NCBI GenBank assembly: GCA_035477015.1
Contig: DATILB010000001.1
Coordinates: 1 to 7,445, forward strand
Direction of reading: 5' to 3'
Source: SSC3 sp035477015
GTDB lineage: Bacteria; Actinomycetota; Actinomycetes; Propionibacteriales; Nocardioidaceae
DNA length: 7,445 nt
The notes beneath the pieces were generated by a model that worked only from the letters and a program-made list of their open reading frames with translations, ran no database searches and was not told where the DNA came from. This document shows, one piece after another, positions 6,294 through 7,445 of this stretch. Numbering within the stretch: position 1 is the stretch's first letter; each line of letters starts with the position of its first letter. The translations under genes and the position numbers were made by a program.

Positions 6294-7159
6294 CCCTCCT
6301 CGTCACCAGCCCGCGGGTCGCCCCGGGCCTGATGACCAGGTCGGCCTGGCAGGCCCTCGACGCCGCTGACCTGATCGCGTCATCGACGTCGCACCCGCTT
6401 GCGCGAGCAGTCGAGGCCGCAGGATTCACCGTCGTGCCGGCGGTCGATCCCTTCTCGCTCGAGGGCGACGTGGTGTGGCTCGCCTCGGACGAGGAGGTCG
6501 GCTCGCTGCCGGCACGGCTCGCAGACGCGATCGTCAGCGGTGACGGCCCCGAGGTGGAGGTGCTGCATGCGTCGTACGACGTCCCCGGGGCCCGCCTCAT
6601 CGACCTGGTCACGGTCATGGATCGGCTGCGCAGCGAGTGCCCCTGGGACCAGGAGCAGACCCACCGCTCGTTGGCGAAGTACCTCCTCGAGGAGGCCTAC
6701 GAGACGCTCGAGGCGATCGACACCGGTGACAACGAGCACCTCCAGGAGGAGCTCGGCGACCTGCTGCTGCAGGTCTACTTTCACGCCCGCATCGCCTCGG
6801 AGGACCCGGACGGCGGGTTCACGATCGACGACGTCGCCGGCGGCATCGTCGACAAGCTCGTCTACCGCCACCCGCACGTCTTCGCCGGCCTCGAGGTCAG
6901 CGGGGCCGAGGAGGTCAACGCCAACTGGGAGACCTTGAAGGCGGCTGAGAAGAAGCGCTCGTCGCCACTTGAGGGAATCCCACTCGCGCTGCCCGCACTG
7001 ACTCTGGCCGACAAGGTGCTCGGTCGCCTCGACCACGAGCCGCCTGCGGGCGAGGACTTCGGGGCGCGCCTCCTGACCCTCGTTGCGGAGGCCCGTAAGG
7101 CCGGCATTGACCCGGAGCAGGCGCTGCGCGACGCCGTACGCCGACTCACCGGCGGTTGA
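6281..7159 (+). CDS. mazG: MazG nucleoside triphosphate pyrophosphohydrolase
   Basis: MazG hydrolyses (d)NTPs to (d)NMPs and PPi in the cytosol, cleaning the nucleotide pool and, in some bacteria, affecting starvation responses. The catalytic MazG domain spans about residues 103-225. It has DRLRSECPWDQEQTHRSL (114-131), the metal-binding EExxE (E137, E138, E141) and ExxD (E157, D160) helices, YRHPHVF (195-201) and NWETLKAAEK (215-224). Residues 1-55 (LLVTSPRVAPGLMT..AWQALDAADLI) look like a shrunken tetrapyrrole-methylase N-terminus. Residues 229-292 (PLEGIPLALPAL...ARKAGIDPEQALRDAVRRL) look like a second MazG repeat lacking its acidic helices. At 292 residues it is slightly longer than two-domain E. 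coli MazG. GTG 6281 overlaps the upstream stop by 13 bases and has no clear Shine-Dalgarno, suggesting translational coupling. Confidence 0.95.
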   Translation: MRRLTLLVTSPRVAPGLMTRSAWQALDAADLIASSTSHPLARAVEAAGFTVVPAVDPFSLEGDVVWLASDEEVGSLPARLADAIVSGDGPEVEVLHASYDVPGARLIDLVTVMDRLRSECPWDQEQTHRSLAKYLLEEAYETLEAIDTGDNEHLQEELGDLLLQVYFHARIASEDPDGGFTIDDVAGGIVDKLVYRHPHVFAGLEVSGAEEVNANWETLKAAEKKRSSPLEGIPLALPALTLADKVLGRLDHEPPAGEDFGARLLTLVAEARKAGIDPEQALRDAVRRLTGG

Positions 7160-7197
7160 GCCGCGTCGCGAGCGCAGCGAGCAAGCGTGTCGAAACC
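7154..7197. repeat. Candidate dispersed REP-like element overlapping the mazG stop
   Basis: The segment begins GGTTGAG, which includes the mazG TGA, carries a GCGAGC-GCA-GCGAGC core (7168-7182) and ends GTGTCGAAACC. From memory, sequences of the form GGTTGAG..GCGAGCGCAGCGAG..CGAAACC recur at gene ends in many high-GC actinobacterial genomes. Only one copy lies in this window, so repetition is not shown here. Its place between two convergent genes would suit such an element. Confidence 0.5.
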
Positions 7198-7201
7198 CCG
7201 G

Positions 7202-7445
7202 CTACCGCTTGATCTGGAAGATCGCCTGCACCGGGTTGTGGTCGGAGTTCACCGGCGACAGGATCCGGTAGTCGCGGACCGTCAGGATCCGTTGGGCTGC
7301 CGGTCGCTTCCAGGTGAGCAGGTAGTCGATCCAGCGGCCGCTGCGGGTGGAGGGCGACTTGATGCCGAGCTCGGTGTAGACCGAGCGCAGTCCCGGCAAC
7401 GACGAGTCCGACCCGTAGCCCTCGATGACGGCGTACGGGAAGGCG
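7202..7445 (-). CDS. Endonuclease/exonuclease/phosphatase family protein, C-terminal part (5' end outside window)
   Basis: The minus-strand frame is open to the window edge and stops at TAG (bases 7204-7202), giving the last 80 residues of a larger protein. The fragment reads RWIDYLLTWKR, then SPVNSDHNPVQAIFQ near the end. The (R)xDY(I/L)L strand and the SDHxPV motif, whose Asp-His pair is catalytic, are hallmarks of the endonuclease/exonuclease/phosphatase (DNase I-like) superfamily. Members hydrolyse phosphodiesters in DNA, inositol phosphates or sphingomyelin, and some are secreted. The N-terminal part with metal-binding Asn/Glu residues and any signal peptide is outside the window, so substrate and location cannot be told. 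It converges on mazG with only 42 bases between the stops. Confidence 0.8.
   Translation of the reverse strand, partial: AFPYAVIEGYGSDSSLPGLRSVYTELGIKSPSTRSGRWIDYLLTWKRPAAQRILTVRDYRILSPVNSDHNPVQAIFQIKR

Noticed and set aside
6682..6695. A perfect 14-base palindrome CCTCCTCGAGGAGG inside mazG
   Set aside because: It is explained by preferred codons for the conserved LLEE residues of the catalytic helix.

Overview
The base composition (high GC, G/C-rich third codon positions), the GTG and TTG start codons, and the gene order mfd - SurA_N-type lipoprotein - mazG point to a high-GC actinobacterium. A member of the Nocardioidaceae or a relative is my best guess, from remembered gene order and protein style rather than from a search.

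Layout. Bases 1-330 hold the 3' end of a DUF4241-like gene cut by the window edge. Bases 421-1104 hold a small soluble protein with HEAT-like helical repeats and no recognised function. A 217-base gap follows, with a strong candidate bidirectional terminator (1203-1240), a second inverted repeat (1251-1272) and a plausible promoter (1287-1316). That promoter precedes a GNAT acetyltransferase of the RimJ/RimL type (1322-1885), which may be translated from a leaderless mRNA. A 199-base gap with two strong hairpins leads into mfd.

The core is an apparent operon on the + strand. It comprises mfd (transcription-repair coupling factor, best start 2085, end 5678), a small lipoprotein with a SurA_N-like segment (5682-6293, TTG start, clear lipobox) and mazG (nucleoside triphosphate pyrophosphohydrolase, 6281-7159). 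The spacing is 3 nt and then a 13-nt overlap, so the three are probably co-transcribed and translationally coupled. Mfd acts at stalled RNA polymerase and MazG hydrolyses (d)NTPs, including non-canonical ones. The lipoprotein should sit on the outer face of the membrane, and its link to the other two is unclear. After mazG a short segment resembles a dispersed actinobacterial repeat (7154-7197). The window then ends inside the 3' part of a convergent endonuclease/exonuclease/phosphatase-family gene on the - strand.

No new defence or mobile system is evident. The core is ordinary housekeeping DNA. The more interesting points are the degenerate flanking domains of MazG, the hairpin in the probable mfd leader, the mutually exclusive hairpins at the end of the GNAT gene, and the repeat fused to the mazG stop codon. 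No gene-free stretch exceeds 300 bases.
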